Assembly (NCBI GenBank): GCA_001632425.1
Contig: KV425551.1
Location: 854,996-918,995, forward strand
Direction of reading: 5' to 3'
DNA: 64,000 bases
From: Neolentinus lepideus HHB14362 ss-1
Lineage: Eukaryota > Basidiomycota > Agaricomycetes > Gloeophyllales > Gloeophyllaceae
The translations under genes and the position numbers were made by a program. Below are positions 1 through 13,300 of this stretch, one piece after another. Positions within the stretch are counted from its first letter, which is position 1, and each line of letters starts with the position of its first letter. The notes below the pieces were generated by a model, which worked only from the letters and a program-made list of their open reading frames with translations, made no database searches and was not told the DNA's origin.

Positions 1-882
1 GTGGATTGGGTGAGCTCTGAATTTCGGACGTATCTATAGTTCTGAGTCATTTTTTCTAGATTACGACCGTACCCACTTTGCTCCACAGGAAGTACAGAAG
101 AAATACTTCCGTGAGCGTCTATGTTTAGAATAATATTCTCCAGTTACGAAGGTCGCTAGGTTTACAGCTTTCTTTGGCCAAGAAACATCATCTTCCGCTC
201 TTTCTGCATTCTCGCGCTGCGCATTATGATTTCGTGCAGATCCTCCGGGAGGAGGGATTTGGTGAAGACGGCGGGAAAGCTGTTGGTGCAAAAGGAGGAG
301 TGGTCCACAGCTTCACTGGGTCTGGAGCTGAGGCCGAAGAATATGTAAGTGCAGAGTCAACAAATTTTCGGCGTTGCTGACGAACATAGATGTCCATGGG
401 ATTTCACGTAAGGTAAATGACCTGAAGGGGCTCTTGAGCGTTTGACTCCGCCAACCATCCCCGCAGCGCCAATGGTTGTTCTCTGAAGACCGAAGACAAC
501 CTTGCTGCATGCAAGGCCATCCGGCCCGACAAGCTTATGGTTGAAACAGGCATGATCTTTATCGAATACTTTCAAGTTATGCCATCTCACGAAGCATCTT
601 ATAGACGCACCTTGGTGTTCAATGACATCCACGCAGGCGTCCAAGAAGTATCTTGATACACTTCCAGCCAATTTCCGAAGTTTGTTCTTCCCCGCCGCCG
701 TACAGCCAGAGAAGTTTGTCACAGGGAAAACAGTCAAGGGCCGGAACGAGCCAGCCGCTATCGGGGGTATCGCTTGGGTGATTCACCGTATTAACGAAGG
801 TATTTCCTATGAAGAGGTCACTGAGATGGCTTGGAACAATACTGTGGAAGTGTTCGGGCTAGAGGAATTGAATGAATTATAG
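1..882 (+). CDS. TatD-family metal-dependent deoxyribonuclease (5' partial)
   Basis: This gene is cut by the left window edge. TatD enzymes are metal-dependent DNases of the amidohydrolase fold, linked to DNA repair and apoptotic DNA degradation. Reading 1-9, 60-116, 160-344, 390-412, 467-549 and 605-882 as exons keeps one frame. It gives the family signatures in order: CGLDYDR at the edge, LPLFLHSR, VVHSFTG, MGFHVSANGCSLKT and VETDAPWC. The HSR histidine, the HSFTG histidine and the final DAPWC aspartate correspond to TatD metal or catalytic positions. The exon at 390-412 is only 23 nt, and the intron at 550-604 appears to use a GC donor. The N-terminal metal-binding part lies outside the window. 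The family call is firm, but the exact paralog is not assignable. Confidence 0.88.
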
Positions 883-1015
883 AATACTTGTATGTAGTGA
901 TCTAAGGGTGTGTGTTGACTTAGATCCAATTTACGATGATGATCGGAGTGGTGAGCTTCCGTCGCGTGTGCACCGCATCGCAAAGGACTTCTTCATCTCT
1001 CTCAGCGGAAATTCG

Positions 1016-2537
1016 ATGCCCTCCAATGCCCTAACGGATTCATCTACAGAGAAACACACGGCATACCTTGTTCTCAGCATCGTTGGGATTGCGTGGTATC
1101 TTATATTATGGTCGCTAGGTTTGCTCGGTTGCAGGAGCGCGTAAGTCTCATCTGGTCTCTCCGAGCTGAATTTAACCAGAATGCATCGGAAGACGGCGAC
1201 GTTATAGGCTGCGTCCTCGTTCGCCTCTTGCTACCGTTTCCCCATCTTCAGCACCTGGCGTGTCCATACTACGCCCTCTGAAGGGTCTTGACACGAATCT
1301 ATATGAAAACTTGGAATCTACGTTCACGCAGGAATATCCCAATTACGAGATTATCTTGTCTGTAGCAGATGAAAATGACCAAGCTTTGTCCGTGGTGTGG
1401 GACCTGATAGCGAAATACCCTCACAAGGATGCGAAGGTGGTCATAGGTGCGTACTCCTGCTGTCTTCTCGGCAGGGAGGGCCCAATGCATAGTTGCATAG
1501 GCGAGGAAGTTGTCGGAGTCAATCCCAAAGTCAACAATCTCATACGTCCATATCGTCAAGCTGCTAATGACATTCTCTGGGTACTCGATTCGAACGTCAC
1601 GGTGGCTCCTGGAACCCTAGCGCGTTCGGTCGATGTTCTCATCGGACCCCCTTCGTCTTCGCCTGTGTCTCCGCCTAGCCGTCGTATCGCCCTTGTCCAC
1701 CACGTACCCTTTGCATTTGCTACTGAACCCGCTCTCGGTGCAAGACTCGAAGAGGCCTTTTTGAACACGAACCATGCCAAAATGTACATAGCCATCAACA
1801 CGGTCGCAATCGATTCATGTGTAGTCGGGAAGTCCAACCTGTACCACCGGTCTGATATTGAACGCGTCAACGGTTCTTTGAAACCTATTGCTCCCACTAT
1901 TTCTACGGAGGATGTCGCCAGCGAAGACCGGGGACTCGCAGCGTTTGGCCGATTCCTTGCCGAGGACAATATGATCGCTAGCGCACTCTGGCATGAACTA
2001 GGTCTCAGACACGACCTATCCTGCGATGTTGCGCGCAATGCCATCGGTAAAATGTCTTTTGCAGACTACATATGGAGACGGGTGCGATGGATTCGCGTGC
2101 GCAAGCACATGGTGTTGGCGGCAACGCTAGTCGAGCCTTTCACGGAGTCGGTTGTCGTCGGCCTAATCGCTGCGACCTGTCTCAATTACCTCCTCCATAT
2201 ACCTCGTTGGCTATTTCTGATCATCCACTGTGGGGCGTGGCTGATGGTGGATTTGGACGTGTATGAATCTCTGGCGGGTCACCCAGTGCCGGAATCCTCC
2301 AGATTGGCGTTCGTAGCTGCGTGGTTCATGCGCGAAGGCCTCGCTCTACCGATATGGATGTTGGGGATGTTGGGTAGTGAGGTGGACTGGCGGGGGAGGA
2401 AATACAGAGTACTGCAAAACGGTGAAGTGGAACGGGCAGACGATAGACAAGAACACAGTGGCTGGATCCGCTGGTTTGGCGGACCTAGTCAAGATGGACA
2501 TTATCAACGCCTAGACACTGTAGGTAACGCTCAGTGA
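1016..2537 (+). CDS. Ceramide glucosyltransferase (GT21, glucosylceramide synthase)
   Basis: The enzyme transfers glucose from UDP-glucose to ceramide to make glucosylceramide in Golgi/ER membranes, a fungal membrane lipid. Exons 1016-1140, 1193-1446 and 1501-2537 give 471 residues, the usual family size. An N-terminal membrane segment (about residues 16-35, rich in V, L, I and W) is followed by SILRPLKG, the SVADEND acidic site, GVNPKVNNL, the LDSN aspartate motif, the AEDNMI acidic motif and RRVRW, which fits the Q/RxxRW signature of processive-type glycosyltransferases. Hydrophobic segments follow near the C-terminus. The 54-nt second intron is a multiple of three with no stop, so it looks like coding sequence. 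Removing it restores VVIGEEVVGVNPKVNN. The start is the first ATG before the membrane segment. Confidence 0.9.
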
Positions 2538-3562
2538 GCATATATAATTGGACGTGTTATTTCTTGAGGCGCTGTCATTCGTATTGAGATTCGAATTTGT
2601 ATGAAGGAAAGGAGGTCGTGGTAATCACTGTTTGACCGCCTCAGTATGGCAGATTGCACAGCACGAGCGTTGTAACGTTGAGTTTTCCTCTGCATTTCAG
2701 ATTCACGCATTATCCGTAGGGTCGGTTGATCGTGTTCCATTTTCACCACACCCGCCCATCATATGACTTCTGCCCGAGAGCCACATGAAGATGAACGGAA
2801 TAGCGCCATCGTCGCTGTATGTTATTCGCTATTCAATATCGAAGTCTGAAGACATTCACTCTGTACAATTTATACCACCTCATTGCCGCATCTTATGTCG
2901 GCTGGATGAGAGCCCTGCTGTCACCTTGGAGTTCGCTAATAGGGACGAATTGATCAGGAGTATCCACGGGCCTCACGACGATGGGGGGAGCTCTTACCAA
3001 GGCTAGTCAACAATCCTTCCAGGAGATCTAGACCGACAGGCCTCATCATCAATAAGATTGTCACTTACTAGTCAAGACCGCAAAACCTAACGCATGCAGA
3101 ACTCCTTAAACACTGAAGTCAAGGGTCAGCTTGCGCTTCATCTGAGCCTACGGACGTTGTTCACAGGCCTCCCAAGTCTGCCAAGTCAATGGGTCGTGCA
3201 GATTGTAGGCTAACGTTGCAGCCTACGGTGCTGGATCGAGGACTTTTCAAGTTTGTGCCTTGTTTGTCCGCGAGTCCAGAGAAAAGCTGACAGTCTTCAC
3301 GATATTCACGCAACAACGATGAACTAGAAACGAGAGTCGGTACATATTGTAAGAATCTCATGTAGCGCGTAGCCCACTTTGAAGCCAGTAAGACGACTTG
3401 CATCCCGACCGTCTAGTGTCTCGGAAATCGATATGCTGTTTGTGGCTGTGTCGATCGCGTGAATATGTAGGAATCTACTCGCTAAGTAACCAGCTGTATG
3501 CTCATTACCATTACTTAAGGAGGTCGGGTCAGATCCTCCCAGTCTAAGACGTCTGAGACCTC
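2538..3562. other. Intergenic, about 1 kb, no gene seen
   Basis: This stretch separates the ceramide glucosyltransferase stop from the SEC3 start. It has only short open frames (80 codons or fewer) that lack recognisable motifs and lie in no consistent exon pattern. No tRNA, repeat or mobile-element signature was seen. It presumably holds the 3' end of the upstream gene and the SEC3 promoter and leader. Confidence 0.5.
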
Positions 3563-6500
3563 ATGGCGGACAACGATGTTGTACGTGAGCGGATCATATC
3601 ATCTGTCTTTGCAAGACGGAACGCTGCTGGTACGGGGCCAGAGGAGAGCTACACTGGTCATCTACGGATCTTGGAGGACGCTGAGGACGGATCAAAGAAA
3701 CCCAGATACATAATCCTTTCACGTATGTTGCATGTCTTCATGTGACTTCTGCGCCCAGTATCAATGATGTAATTCATACAGAGACTAGCAATGGGACTGG
3801 TTTCATACACAAGTCAAAGCTGAACACCAACGGTTCGTTCTCTGTTGGAAAGACTTGGAAGATACCAGAGCTGCGTGCGGTTGAAGTCCTGACTGTACGT
3901 GTTGAGAAACGCTCTTCAATTAATGAGTGTTATGAATTTTGACGTTGACGTGCACAGCCAACCTCATTCAATATCACTTTGGCGAGGACCTACCGATGGG
4001 ATACGGAGAACGCCAATGATCAAGCGAATTTTTTGGCTGCTCTGGTCAAGCTGTTTCGTTCTGTAACAGGCGGAGTTGCTCTCTTAGATCTCATCGGTCT
4101 CAGCGACCATGACGTTACGCGTGCGTATTAAACTTCTGTATGCCCAGCTATACTAAACTGTCATTGATAGCTGGGAGACAACTCGTGCGAAGTGACTACA
4201 TGAGGAACACTGGAAGCTCCACGCCTCCAAGTGCCGGTGCCTCCTTTGGGTCGGTGTCGGGACGGAGACCCTTCGTTCAGCGCTCTCAGCCCAGTTCGCA
4301 AGATTTCATTGATCCAATACCTCGTATGAGCTCCCCGGATACACGGTATCAATCACGAGCACGTCGTCCATCTCCTTTACCATCTCGTCCAGCAACTCCA
4401 GAGAATGTGTCTGCACTTCCGACCTCTCCTAGCAGAGGCATTCCTTCCTCTCCGCCTCGCTCCCAAACACCCAATAGCATGAGATCGAGGTCGCGAAGAG
4501 CTTCTAATGCTACAAGGACCTCTGACTCGACTGCAACTCAGGTTCCGTCGATTAGCCTTCCCACGACTCAAAGCTCCATCCGCTCCCAGATGAGTCGGCC
4601 TTCCACGAAGTCTGCCAGCGAAAGTACTCAGGGGCAGACATTTCTGCCTTCATCTTCGCGGCCGTCTCTTGATGTCCCTTCTTCCACATCTTCCTCATTT
4701 AGGCAGCCTTCGCCTACCTCTTCGTATGGAGGCAATGTGGACGTGACCGCGTCGCAATTGGGGTCCACGCCATCGCCTATGCGTTCTCGTCAACCCTCCC
4801 GAGGACCTAGCCCATCTGAATCACAGCAGAACGGTCAGTATCAGCAACGCCGCGATCACAATGCACGAATATCTTTCTTCGATCCTGCCAATCAGGCCGC
4901 TCTAGATCGATTGTTATCAGCAGGCGAGACATTGCCAAACACATCATCGTCTGGGCAAGAAGGTGCTCCTGTTGAGACGGAAGAGGAGACAGCGCAAGCT
5001 ACGATGGCGAACGTCGAGGAAATGCTGGAAGGCTATGAGTGGGCTAGCGAAGATATCATGGGCCGACAGCGAGTGAGGAGCGCAGCTGACCAGATAGAGG
5101 CTAAATTGTCGAGCGAGCTAACGGCATTAGATAATGTTCGTCGTCAGAGTCTCTCGGAAAGGTGCTGCTGACGATGTATAGGCCAATATCCACTCGTATA
5201 TCGAGTCTGACGATCGCGTGGCCTTCGTGATAAAGTATCTGGAGGAAGCGATTGCAGAGCTTGACAACATGGATACCCTTGTCTCATCTTACAAGATCCA
5301 CTTGAACGTGTGTCATCCGTAAATATTTTCGCTGCCACTCCTAATTCTGCTTCCTTTCCGTCAGACTGTCAGCGACGACATTTCATATATTCAGTCTCAG
5401 AATAGAGGACTGCAGGTGCAGACTCAGAACCAGCGGGCGCTGTTGAACGAGCTGGAGCAACTCTTGGTAAATTGAGTGCACATTACTCTTGTTGTACACG
5501 ACTTATTCCTAACTTTCGCAGCAAACCGTCCATGTCGATCCTGAGTCTCTGATTACCCTCACGCAAGAATCCTTGGAAAAAGCAGCCAGTATTGCGAAAT
5601 TGGAGGAGGCAGTCACGCAGTTGTATAAGGCTCTGCAGGCCGGAAGGGACACAGGTCCGCCTGACTTTCGAGGTACAAGCTCTGAGAGAACTAATCAACT
5701 TTCTCAGATATGGCTGCCACTATGGAACGGCTTGATGAATACAGAACCCATAATGGACAATTCTGCAAGCGAATATTTGATTACCTGTCAATTATGTTCA
5801 TTGCACAGGCAAGAGCCGTCGTCATTCTGAATCATCCGATAAACAGTGTCTCATCTGTTCCCCTCACTAGTCCAAAATGCTGCTTGGTGACACTGACGGC
5901 ATTGCCAAAGGCACTGGTCAAGGGAAGGGTCGTCCTACAATTCTAAATCATCAGGATATGGAATTGTACCTTGGACGATACTCAGGTATCATTCTTTATC
6001 TGAAAGAAATGGACGAAAAAATGTATGCCAAGTTATGTGCCGTACGTTCCTTCCATGCACTCAACCAGTCTGTTATATCTTTGTCCAAATTTTCGTTAGA
6101 CGTACTTCTCAGCTGCAAGCGAGCTGCACAGCAAACAGGTGAAGACGTTGTGCCAATCATATCAAAACATGGTCAAGAAAGCCGCGGAAGAAGAACAGGA
6201 ACAAAGTGAGTATCTGAATCTAGAGAGCCTACAATGCTAACAGATATGGTCCCAGCTTTCGCAGGTGTAACGCCCACTAGCAGTGGTTTCCGTGCTGGAA
6301 CGGGTATGCGTCGGGCTGGCACCATTGTCCGATCGCCGCTAGAAAATAGGCGCGGCGACAGGGATAAACCAGCGGAGGCTGATATGCGTGCCGCAGAGGT
6401 AGGGCGCTGCTTTTCGTTGTGTACGACTAGGGATTTTAATATTCTACAGGCTTTCGGACAAGTGCTCGAACAGATTGCTCCTCAAATTTACCGTGAGGAA

Positions 6501-7867
6501 GACTTCATCGCCGATTTCTTGCAGATCAACGATGCCGCTCTCACGTTCGCCGACTACATGAGCTTGGAAAATTACTTCCGGCGACAGGCTGCACGGTACG
6601 CTGGTCTGAGTCAATCGACGACCAAGCTCGTCCGCGGCGCACTGGATCTCATTTTTGGGTTCCTGCCTACGGAAATGAAGACATGGATTGACGCCGCTCT
6701 GGCCAAGGACAACATGTGAAATCCCCCAATATCCCAAGTGTGATTGGTTTTACTGATGTGTTTGAGTGTCATGCAGACAGATCATCGGCATTATTGCCAC
6801 CTTGGAGCGGTTCCAGGCGGAGGCGGAGGAGCGGGGTAATGCCTTCTTACTGAACCTGTTAGAAAAGCAACACGCGCGCCTAAAGGGCTTGTTCGACAGA
6901 CATGTGGTAAGGATCAGTCGGCATCCCTATCGGCGAATACAATTCATCTCCCTGCTCGTTAGAACGAACAAATAAAAGCGGTTGAGGAAACCAAGATCAC
7001 CAGCAAGAAACGCCGCGGAGTCGTTCCTTTCATCAAGTATTTCCCTGTCTACGTTGGCAAGGTGGAAAGTCAGCTTATTGGTGCCGATACACTCGAGATC
7101 CGCGGCAGCGTTGATCTGTCGTACGAGAAGATTGTTCAAGTTATGTTCGACTCGTTGAAGCAGATGGCGAAGATGGAGGGAGAGGGAGAAGATAAAGGTC
7201 AACTCAACTACCATGTTATATTGATTGGTGGGTTGTTTGTGGCGCTTGTTTCAATACAAATGCTGACACCTCTGCAGAAAACATGCATCATTTCGTGGCC
7301 GAGATGGGGCAGCTTGAGATTGGTTCGGTTGCCGTCTTCCTCAAACGAGCAGAGTCCATATACGACGAGAATTTGAATGCCTATGTGAAGATGATTCTGA
7401 GACGGCCTTTAGCAAAGATCATCGTACGATCCTCTCTTATGCGCAGACTATGGTCTCATTCACCTCGCATGATGATATAGGACTACTTCGAGGGCGTGGA
7501 GCGACTCCTCAGAACCACCGCGCCTACTGAAGTCTCCAATAACGGCAGCTACAACAAATCAGCCCTCAAGAAAATCGTGAAAGATTACAACGCCAAAGAC
7601 ATGCGGAAGCACGTCGACGCGCTGTTCAACCGCGTTGAGAAGCACTTCACTGAGGCCTCAGAGAAGGCTACAACAGAGAAGAGCACCGACATCGTTCCGG
7701 GGACTGTCATGGTTGGCGTGTGGAAGGCATGCGAGGAGGAGGTGCTCAGGCTGACGGAGATGTTCTCGAAGCGGATCACGCAGTGTTATGCTGACTCCGG
7801 CGTGACTCTGGAATATACGGCGGCAGATGTCGAGACGGCGTTCCGCCGCCACAGAGTTGGCAACTGA
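3563..7867 (+). CDS. SEC3: Exocyst complex component Sec3
   Basis: Sec3 is a landmark subunit of the exocyst, which tethers post-Golgi vesicles to the plasma membrane at sites of polarised growth. The first exons encode a Sec3 PIP2-binding PH-like domain: PRYIILS, then GFIHKSKLNTNGSF, TWKIPELRAVEVL and ARTYRWDTENANDQANFL. A long Ser/Pro/Thr-rich linker follows (about 4190-4850), then a coiled-coil stretch across several short exons (about 5000-5650). The C-terminal exocyst core has QVLEQIAPQIYREEDF, DYMSLENYFRR and LERFQAEAEERGNAFL, ending in a helical segment at 7867. About twelve short introns interrupt the gene. The start at 3563 is the first ATG before the PH-like domain. The stop lies 111 bp from the convergent HVA22-like gene. 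The family is clear and the internal splice sites are approximate. Confidence 0.88.
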
Positions 7868-7978
7868 GTATTGCTCTCGCTATCTGTATCATATCTGTAA
7901 TATACGCGTCTAGGCACGGGATCCATTGGCAGCGCAACCAATGCTACTTTCTATTTATACCATGTATCTCTCTTTGCT

Positions 7979-8838
7979 TTAGACGGTGGGATCAGCAACG
8001 GAAGGCGACGGCATGCCAACTTTAATTTCGGGAGTTGGAAGTGGGGAGGGAACGGCGTTCGGAGCAGCTTCCATATGGACTGGCGGAGACTGTCCGTTGG
8101 CCTGAGCCGATGTAGTGGTTTGGGCCACACCAGTGGATCGCTGAACTGCACCAACGACAACAGAGCCATACATGGTCCACAGCGACTGGACAGTGACTAG
8201 CGGGTTGGCGGCCGCAGAGGAACTGTTCTCCTTTGCATCAGCTCCGGTTTTCTGAGCAGCAGCAGGGGTCTTGCTGATAATGCTCCAGAGAAGATCCCAC
8301 AGGGCGGCTAAGCGCGTCTGGAAAAAGGTGAGGGCATTTGTTTTGGCGGCTTCAATTCCACTGTCGATGTTCGCTTCCTTGGCGGTAAAGAAAGGCTCCA
8401 CGTATGTTTTGTATACGTAGGTGGATCCCTACGGTATATGTATTAGATAGTATTCTGCTGGATTGCAAGGTAAGACGAACTTCAGTCTGCGGAAGTGAGA
8501 GGAAGAGCAAGAACAGCATCTTGATCTCGTAATAGAAAGGAAACCTGAGATTTTTATTGATCACACTGATTCATCGTACGGTGACATTCGCACTCACCAA
8601 TCTACTAGCCACTCCACCGCGTATTCTACCGTCACAAACGCGCCCACAACACACCAGTACATAGCCCATCGTTCCAATTCTGGCTCGGAAAGCGGGCGGT
8701 GGGCTAAGGCTTTGAACGTCGAGTAGCAAGGCAAAAAGAACGCGAACCAGGCGCTTTCAGTGTCACAGAAGGTAAGCTACTTGACTTGAGTTATGAAATC
8801 GGATATGCGGACCTTATGACATGGCATACGACGAACAT
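7979..8838 (-). CDS. TB2/DP1/HVA22 (REEP/Yop1-like) ER-shaping membrane protein
   Basis: The family inserts hairpin membrane segments that curve tubular ER and also has roles in vesicle traffic. The minus-strand product reads AWFAFFLPCYSTFKALAHRP, then LERWAMYWCVVGAFVTVEY, WFPFYYEIKMLFLLFLSLPQ, GSTYVYKTYVEPFF, and then a helical segment and a low-complexity Ala/Pro/Ser tail. These are the HVA22 landmarks in order. The tail has no membrane segment. I place the start at 8838, a short first exon (MFVVCHVI) joined over an intron to SAWFAF. That junction uses a weak GTCCGC donor, so the first few residues are uncertain. Introns also lie at about 8545-8595 and 8405-8475. The gene converges on SEC3. 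Confidence 0.83.
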
Positions 8839-10329
8839 CGCGAAGGAGCGGAGTCTTTTGTGTTGTGGATAATTTACGAATAGGTTAACTGACTGAGATG
8901 TTAGCAACTTGCGGTGGCAAAGTGCGCTGGAATAATACGGACATACTGCAAGACGAGATGGTTGCTCGCGTCGGCGTCACCAGAAATGGGTTCAGAAGTC
9001 AGATTTAATCGGGCTATCAACACTGCAGCGCCCTGCTTCGGTTCCCACGTGATCGGTTCGGTTAACCTCCGATAACATTGTCAACCAACGTAAGTGCGTA
9101 ATCTATGCATCCCAATATTTATGGCGGTGCTTGTTAGCATGCCAAAGACATTTATAACAACCTTCTCCCCGACTAGTGACACTAGTGTCGTGAGCGGTCG
9201 GAATTCTATTTACAGAATGCTCCCGACATTATGCATTATATCCGACCGCATGGTCGAAAGGGATCGCATTCACAAATAGGAGAAAACAGGCGGTACAGCT
9301 TCTCGCGTGGTTGTCCGAAGAGATTGCAGAGGCCGCAACTCATTACACACAGCATAGACACGTCAATTCAGGCGCCGGGGACAAGGTTTAATCATCGGCT
9401 GCTTCGTATGCTGAGAATGACCTATGGAGACTCTTAGCTGTATTATCATGACCTAGAGATGCATGGCGAAGTGCTCGATTCAATATTCAATTCTCATTCA
9501 AGCTTTGCGGACTTTGAGCGCCAGGGGCTTCCAGCTGGGACCTCTTGACTCGTAGACCGACAGTAGTAAGCAAGTCGGAGGTACGTCAGTGCGAGTGTTG
9601 AAGTTTCTGATCGGCATTACCGGTGTCCGGTACTGTCGGCAAGCTGGTTAGCACTGGGCGTCTAGGTGGTATTCTCGTGCCTTGCGGTTGGGTGAAAGAA
9701 CCCGATGAGCAGCAGTGCGATATGTCAGGCCATTGTCGGACCGCCGCGGATCGGATGCGTGAGCGTATTTCGACCTACAGCAAGTATGACAGTGTGGTCA
9801 ACGTGAGGCTTATTGAACATCGAGCTCACAGATGCCCGAGCAGCGCTAGGTGTGTTATCGTTGTCCCGTGGAATAGTCACGCAGCCGGTACGGCAATCAT
9901 GGCACGAGTAGTACGTATTGTCGTAAGTCAGACAATAGGTGAAGGACGAGATCGGGAGAAGCAGGACATGAAATAGAGAACAGAGCATATCGCCCACTTG
10001 CTGGGCCAGCGCAAGATGAACAGCCTGAGAGACAAGATGGCTGTATGCAAACTAGCAACTGCCTGCGAGGACGGGAGTTAACAGGGTGATAAACATAGAG
10101 CGTCACGGGGCCGGGAGGCGCAAAGCAGTGACCGAATCCGGTAACTTTTACGGCACAGCCTGGGGACTGCTGATACTTGATCAAGCAAGATTCTGCAGAC
10201 ATCGCAAGCTCCGTCCTCTCCGACCCCTCCGTCCAATTTCTCTCCCTCCATCCTCTCCTCCGCTGTTCCATCTGCCCCCAACCGCGCCTTTGCTGGGAGA
10301 CTCTGTTTGCTCGACGTGACAGTATCGGA
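8839..10329. other. Divergent intergenic region, about 1.5 kb, promoters only
   Basis: No convincing gene lies here; the open frames of 60-120 codons show no family motifs. Visible elements are CACGTGATC at 9046, about 210 bp upstream of the minus-strand HVA22-like start, a perfect 12-bp palindrome (GACACTAGTGTC) at 9178-9189, and a pyrimidine-rich tract at about 10206-10262. CT-rich tracts of that sort often lie near transcription starts in fungal promoters, here ahead of the Zn2Cys6 gene. Confidence 0.45.
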
Positions 10330-13300
10330 ATGGACACTCCGAACGGTAATGGCTTGCAGTCTCGCCACAAGCAAGAGGATGCCGACATGGATTCCAAGGG
10401 CGGGGATAAGCGCGACGTGAAGCCGGTGGTCAGAACATTGAATCGGGTCCCCCGTATGTAGCCTCAGCCGTTTTTCAGTCTCTACAGTTTCTAACCCTTC
10501 GACCTAGGTGCATGTGTAAGTGTCATTACGTAGCGACTTTAATCAGGCCGGGCAGCTGATTGAACATTGTCGTGAAGAATGCTTGTCGAAAACAGAAGAT
10601 GCGTTGTGAGGGCGCAGAGAATCCGCCTTGCAAACGATGCAGGCATGCAGGTCTCGAGTGTCTATTTGAGAAACCATCACGAGAAGCTAGTCTTACCGGA
10701 GAAGCCGGACTGGAGTAAGTTGGTCGCTGACGATATCTTTGTATTTAACTTCATCCCGTATCAGGCGTATTCGAAGCCTCGAAGCTCACGTAGCAGACAT
10801 CCGCCAGGGGCAGGCCGCTATTCAGAATACTTTGGCTGAGATCGTCACCCATCTACGTGGCGGAGCTCCTCCTCATCCCCAGTCTCCTACAAGCTTCCCG
10901 CACTATGGATCTCACTCTCCGGGAATGCACTCACAAACGCCCGTTGCGACCGCGTCGCAGCGTCCTCTCATGATTGATACAGTTGGCGCTATGCCGGGCT
11001 CAGTGTCTGCGTCTGCTAGCAATGGCATGGTCCCCGGAAGTTCCCGTCAGTCATCCCAGATGTCATACGCGAGTCCATCTGTCTCTGCCGCAGGCCTTAC
11101 ATCGACGCCAAACAGTATGCACCAACATCTGTCCCAGTCCAATCAATATGGCCCTGTGGCACAGGTATACAACGCAGCAAACCCCGCGCCGACGTTACCC
11201 CCAATCTCAAGTATGCCTACTATAGGGGGCCCCTCTCAACCTTTATCGTCCGTCCGGTATGGTGATAATGGACGAGGTCAACCGCGACACATTCATGGTT
11301 CCCAGCCCCTCCAGAGCCTCAAGCGATCTGGGTTCCCTCACTCAACTATGACCAGCGCGGATTCCACCGACGCCGAGGACGAGGAGAATGGTGATCTACC
11401 CGCATTTGGCCTTGTTGCTCCTTGGGAAGTTCTCCGAGGACTGGCGAATGTTGCTATTGAACAGGCGGCGAAGGTTTGTAATGTATCACTGAACAATCAT
11501 GGTCTGTTAAATTGATGTATACAGGAGGGTAATACCAGTAGCGAGCCCGTGAGCCGGGCTAGGACCCCGGAGCTGGATCCTCGTCAGGGCAGGCCTACAA
11601 AGAGAAGAAAAACTCACCACAGAGCGCAACGCGCTACCACTTTCCCTGATGGTGCGCTCCTTTAAAAATTTCGCTCTTATCACCCTGCTCACATGAAATT
11701 CCAGTCGTTACTAAGCAAATCATTACTGAAGCGGAGGCCCGCGAACTGTTTAGGATGTTTGTATCTGGTCCTCATATTGTTCGTTTTGTTCTGAATAGAC
11801 TGCTGCAGATTTTATCACGGATGTTCAACCTTCCTACCTGTCTTTGATGTCAGTGTAGATACTTACGACTCGTTGCATGACCGCTCCCCTTTTGCTGTCA
11901 ACTGTATATGTATGGTGGCTGCTCTTGTACGTGATGGTGGAGGTCCGTTGGTGCAGTTTCTTCCCAAAGGCCTACCCTAACATACTTTCATAGGTGCACC
12001 GAGTGAAATATTTTTGAAATGCCAGGAAGAAGTGCATTTGATTTCTCAAGCTACGCTGTTTCTTCCTGTTACCCGGCAGGAACCGGTGCGCGCTATGAGT
12101 GAGTATCATACGGTGGAATTCTAGTGGGTTGCTCTGACGGTGTCTAGTCCTCGTCTCCGGATGGTCAGATAATGGTTGGCTAAGCGGCGGACACGCCGTT
12201 CGCATGGCTATGGAGTTATGTAAGTAATCGCACGTATTCAGCTATTATATTCGTCGCTGAAGACTAATAACAATGAAATAGCCATGCACAAGGCTTGGCC
12301 GAAGCTGTTGCGCCGCATGCAAGCCAACAAGGCAGGCACTGGGCCTGAAGATCGAGAACTGGTGATCTGCGCGCGGACTTGGTTTTGTTTGTATTTGTTC
12401 GAACATCAGTCAGTCTAATTCTCATTATATCGGAGCTCATCTGATGCATAATACTGTTGGACAGAATGTCCTATGGCACCGGGCGCCCTGCAATTCTCAG
12501 GGACGATGAGAGCATATGGCAATGTCGCCTGCTCCTCAACCACCCGTTGTCGATTGAGGACGACATGCGTCTCGTGTCTACGGTTGAATTGATGGCTATA
12601 CGTGAGAGAGTGCATGGGAAACTCTCTCCGCTGGACCGAGCCATAGATGACTACACGTTTAATGTTTTACACGAGGCCGACGGAGAATTCAGGAACTGGT
12701 ATACAAACTGGGATGGCGCCTTTTCGCAGAAGTATGAAAATGCAGGTCGGTGACCATGTGGTCTATGTGCCATGACCTCTTCTCACTCTTCTCCTAGCCT
12801 TCTATCGTCAAAGTTTGCAGATACAGCATCTTCATGCTGAATTGTTCCACAATTCCATCGCTCTACGCAATATCAACGGGCCTAGGGATGTCCAGAATAT
12901 GCCTCAGGCTCAACGGGATCTTGCCCTCCGCACCATTCAAATTGCCCGGCAAGGTCTGGATATCACGGTCAACTCGCCCGCATACAGGGAGGGAATGAAA
13001 TATGGTAGGTGGATAAATGCAATCACTGGGATCTGCATTGAATTCTACGTATACAGCCGTTCATTACACGCAAGCAACTGCTACATTTACTGCTTCTATC
13101 CTTCTGCGTCTTGCTCGCCTATTGTATGTTCGCTTCTCATTCCCTATTTTCATTACTAAACGCCAACCCTTAGCCCGGATGATTGCGACGTCCAGCACAT
13201 CCGGGGTCAAGTAGAGCAACTTGCGCAACTCATGTCAGAGAGTATGTGCAGTTATCTTTCGATTGTGCAGATGCTGACATCCCCTCGGTAGTCCCTGGCA

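Noticed and set aside
1447..1500. Extra 18 residues in the ceramide glucosyltransferase
   Set aside because: The segment has GT and AG ends and is a multiple of three; removing it restores VVIGEEVVGVNPKVNN. It is a 54-nt intron read through.
9178..9189. Perfect 12-bp palindrome GACACTAGTGTC
   Set aside because: A single short palindrome without a partner or gene context. It may be a dimeric factor site but is not enough to call.
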